Assembly (NCBI GenBank): GCA_024402835.1
Contig: JAKSSZ010000036.1
Location: 1 to 6,429 of the forward strand
Direction: 5' to 3'
Source of the DNA: Alphaproteobacteria bacterium
GTDB lineage: Bacteria > Pseudomonadota > Alphaproteobacteria > Rs-D84
Length of the DNA: 6,429 nt
The notes under the pieces were generated by a model. It searched no databases. It was not told where the DNA came from and saw only the letters and a list, made by a program, of their open reading frames with translations. How positions within the stretch are numbered: the first letter of the stretch is position 1; each line of letters opens with the position of its first letter. A program made the position numbers and the translations under genes. Of this stretch, positions 4,968-6,429 are shown one piece after another.

Positions 4968-6429
4968 TTATTCTGCTATTTCTTTTATTGTATCATCATA
5001 CAAATACATTATTTGATTATTGTATTCAAATTTAAGTTTATGATTTGAATCTTTGTTTATGTTTGTTGGAATAGTGGACATATTACCAAAGAAATCGGCC
5101 ACCCCATCATTGTCAACATCAACATTTAATGATGGTGTTGTTTTCTTTTGACTACGTAAATAAACAATTTCATTACCAATATGTAATTTGCGTCCGCATG
5201 AACCACTATCTTCTGATTTCATAGGTGACACCAAACCATCTGGGCACGCTATACAAGTTTCGCCATCTTTGTATTCATTAGCATTACAATAATCTAATTT
5301 CCATTGTGCATAGAGTGTTATATTGCCCGTTGAACCCGTTGGTATATTTGATATTGTTGTATTATTTGCGTCTGTCCATCCCATGAATTTATAATTTTGC
5401 TTTGTTGGTGTTTCCAATGTAATGGTTGGTGTGGCAACCGTATAAGTTGTTGGCGCATCAGTGTAATTTATTCCGCCATTCAAATTATACGTTATTGTAT
5501 ATTCAATGGCTTCACATGTTGTTTCATCTTTTTCATTTTCCGAACCCTGGATTACATAAGTTTCTAACATTTTTTTACCAAAACCAGAATCTGTCATTTT
5601 AGTCGCACATTTGCTTGCACAATCCGGACCCGAAGTAGATGTTTTTCCTGAATTCACCCATTTGGTAAGATACGGTTCAGCCACTTTACACCAACATTTC
5701 CCACCACCGACATAACCGGCAGATTCTTCTGAATCTTCATAGCCAGATGTAGCATCAAACAATGCCGCCCAACCGGTAATAGGAACTACATTTCCGGAAT
5801 CATCTGTAAATGCTTTTACTGTTGCAGACCAAGTTGAATCAGCAAAACTAGCCGTTGAAGATGCTTTATACATGGTTGTTGTCCAACCAGATGTATCGGG
5901 TATCGTAGATTTAGCCAAAGTCACTTCTTTATAACCTGTTTCACATACTACTTTCCATTTTGCATATACCGTAATATCACGATTAGTGTTTTCAGGAATT
6001 TCAGTTATTTCTGTATCAAATTCTGGATCTGTGAACCATCCTTGGAATGCATAACCATCTCTGGTTGGTTCTGCAAAGTTCAATGGCAATTGTTCCACAG
6101 TATATGTTTTTGGATTTTCAGGATTATTAACACCATTGTCCATTATATAAGTAATATTATATTCAATTGGTTTACATTTTTCGTCTTCGGAAATTTCCAT
6201 AACAGAATCACGAAGTATCTTGGCACCAAATCCAGAATCGTTTTTCATTTTTGTGACACAAGCATCTGAACAATATTCAATACTATCATATGTTTTACCC
6301 TGGTTTATCCAATACGTTTGATATGGCCCAGTAATTTTACACCAACATTTATCACCATTAACAAAACCTGATTCTTCACTTGAATATTCATACCCTGAAA
6401 CTGAATCAAACAATGCGGCCCCCCCAGAT
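4968..6429 (-). CDS. Large repeat protein with InlB/Listeria-Bacteroides repeats (5' partial)
   Basis: The frame is open through the window edge, so the N terminus is missing. A TTG at 6413 is internal, because it aligns with Leu217 in the second repeat copy. Residues below count from that TTG. Two copies of a module of about 217 residues are seen: a GYE...KCWCK Cys-bearing part (2-83 and 219-303) followed by a Listeria-Bacteroides/InlB B-type repeat (84-154 and 304-372) with the G-W-F/T...ITVYAKWK signature. The linker at 155-218 begins a module whose first copy lies outside the window. The last 109 residues hold CNANEYKDGETCIACP (376-391), GSCGRKLHIG (404-413) and an acidic DVDNDGVAD loop (432-440) of calcium-binding type. 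Such repeats occur in secreted or surface adhesin-like proteins. Signal peptide and anchor cannot be seen. Function is unknown; adhesion is inference. Confidence 0.85.
   Translation of the reverse strand, partial: SGGAALFDSVSGYEYSSEESGFVNGDKCWCKITGPYQTYWINQGKTYDSIEYCSDACVTKMKNDSGFGAKILRDSVMEISEDEKCKPIEYNITYIMDNGVNNPENPKTYTVEQLPLNFAEPTRDGYAFQGWFTDPEFDTEITEIPENTNRDITVYAKWKVVCETGYKEVTLAKSTIPDTSGWTTTMYKASSTASFADSTWSATVKAFTDDSGNVVPITGWAALFDATSGYEDSEESAGYVGGGKCWCKVAEPYLTKWVNSGKTSTSGPDCASKCATKMTDSGFGKKMLETYVIQGSENEKDETTCEAIEYTITYNLNGGINYTDAPTTYTVATPTITLETPTKQNYKFMGWTDANNTTISNIPTGSTGNITLYAQWKLDYCNANEYKDGETCIACPDGLVSPMKSEDSGSCGRKLHIGNEIVYLRSQKKTTPSLNVDVDNDGVADFFGNMSTIPTNINKDSNHKLKFEYNNQIMYLYDDTIKEIAE
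5298..5759 (-). repeat. Module copy B (residues 219-372)
   Basis: The second copy: FDATSGYE, KCWCK at 239-243, Cys265 and Cys269, SGFG at 276-279, then ITYNLNGG and the closing YAQWK (368-372). The paired cysteines keep the spacing seen in copy A, which suggests a disulfide-stabilised fold outside the cytoplasm. Confidence 0.8.
5952..6410 (-). repeat. Module copy A (residues 2-154)
   Basis: The first visible copy of the tandem module: FDSVSGYE, the KCWCK motif at residues 22-26, Cys48 and Cys52, SGFG at 60-63, then the InlB-type repeat ending YAKWK (150-154). It aligns with copy B at a constant offset of 217-220 residues. DNA identity has drifted well below protein similarity, so the duplication is not recent. 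Confidence 0.8.

Noticed and set aside
6411..6413. TTG as the start codon of the large repeat protein
   Set aside because: The frame stays open upstream with A-A before it, and module B has the same A-A-L-F-D context internally, so the true start is outside the window.
1..6429. Mobile element, CRISPR array or toxin-antitoxin pair
   Set aside because: No transposase, integrase, regularly spaced repeats or recognisable toxin was found. The short gene pair at 542-1344 is Nudix and ASCH, not a toxin-antitoxin module by sequence.

Overview
The window looks like part of an AT-rich bacterial chromosome, probably a host- or gut-associated alphaproteobacterium. That placement is inference. It rests on the low GC, the run of small outer-membrane-type lipoproteins, and the secreted Cys-containing protein with InlB/Listeria-Bacteroides repeats. 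No taxonomic marker long enough to settle it is present.

Layout: (1) Positions 1-95 (+) hold what may be the last 30 codons of an unknown protein. (2) Positions 162-316 (-) are a self-contained tRNA-Asn(GUU) unit with promoter, encoded CCA and a strong intrinsic terminator. (3) A 225-bp AT-rich leader with two inverted repeats leads into a two-gene (+) operon, a Nudix hydrolase (542-1003) and a YhfF-type ASCH protein (1000-1344), with an ATGA overlap. (4) The rest is one (-) strand run. In transcription order it contains a large repeat protein (cut by the window end), a TsaC/YrdC threonylcarbamoyl-AMP synthase, FolD, a BamE/SmpA-like lipoprotein, two paralogous lipoproteins, and finally a Nudix-ASCH fusion protein (2113-1328). 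Gaps from TsaC onward are 6-33 bp, so these genes are probably co-transcribed.

The most notable point is at 542-2113. The same two domains, Nudix and ASCH, appear twice tail to tail: once as two overlapping genes and once fused in a single polypeptide. The 3' ends overlap by 17 bp. The two ASCH domains belong to visibly different subfamilies, so this is not a simple local duplication. It suggests that Nudix and ASCH act in one pathway, plausibly removal or recognition of modified nucleotides or RNA. The substrate cannot be read from the sequence.

TsaC and tRNA-Asn have a simple known connection: t6A is made at A37 of ANN-decoding tRNAs, and this tRNA-Asn carries U36-A37. FolD supplies one-carbon folate units. 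The three lipoproteins probably work at the outer membrane, and the large protein is probably surface-exposed or secreted.
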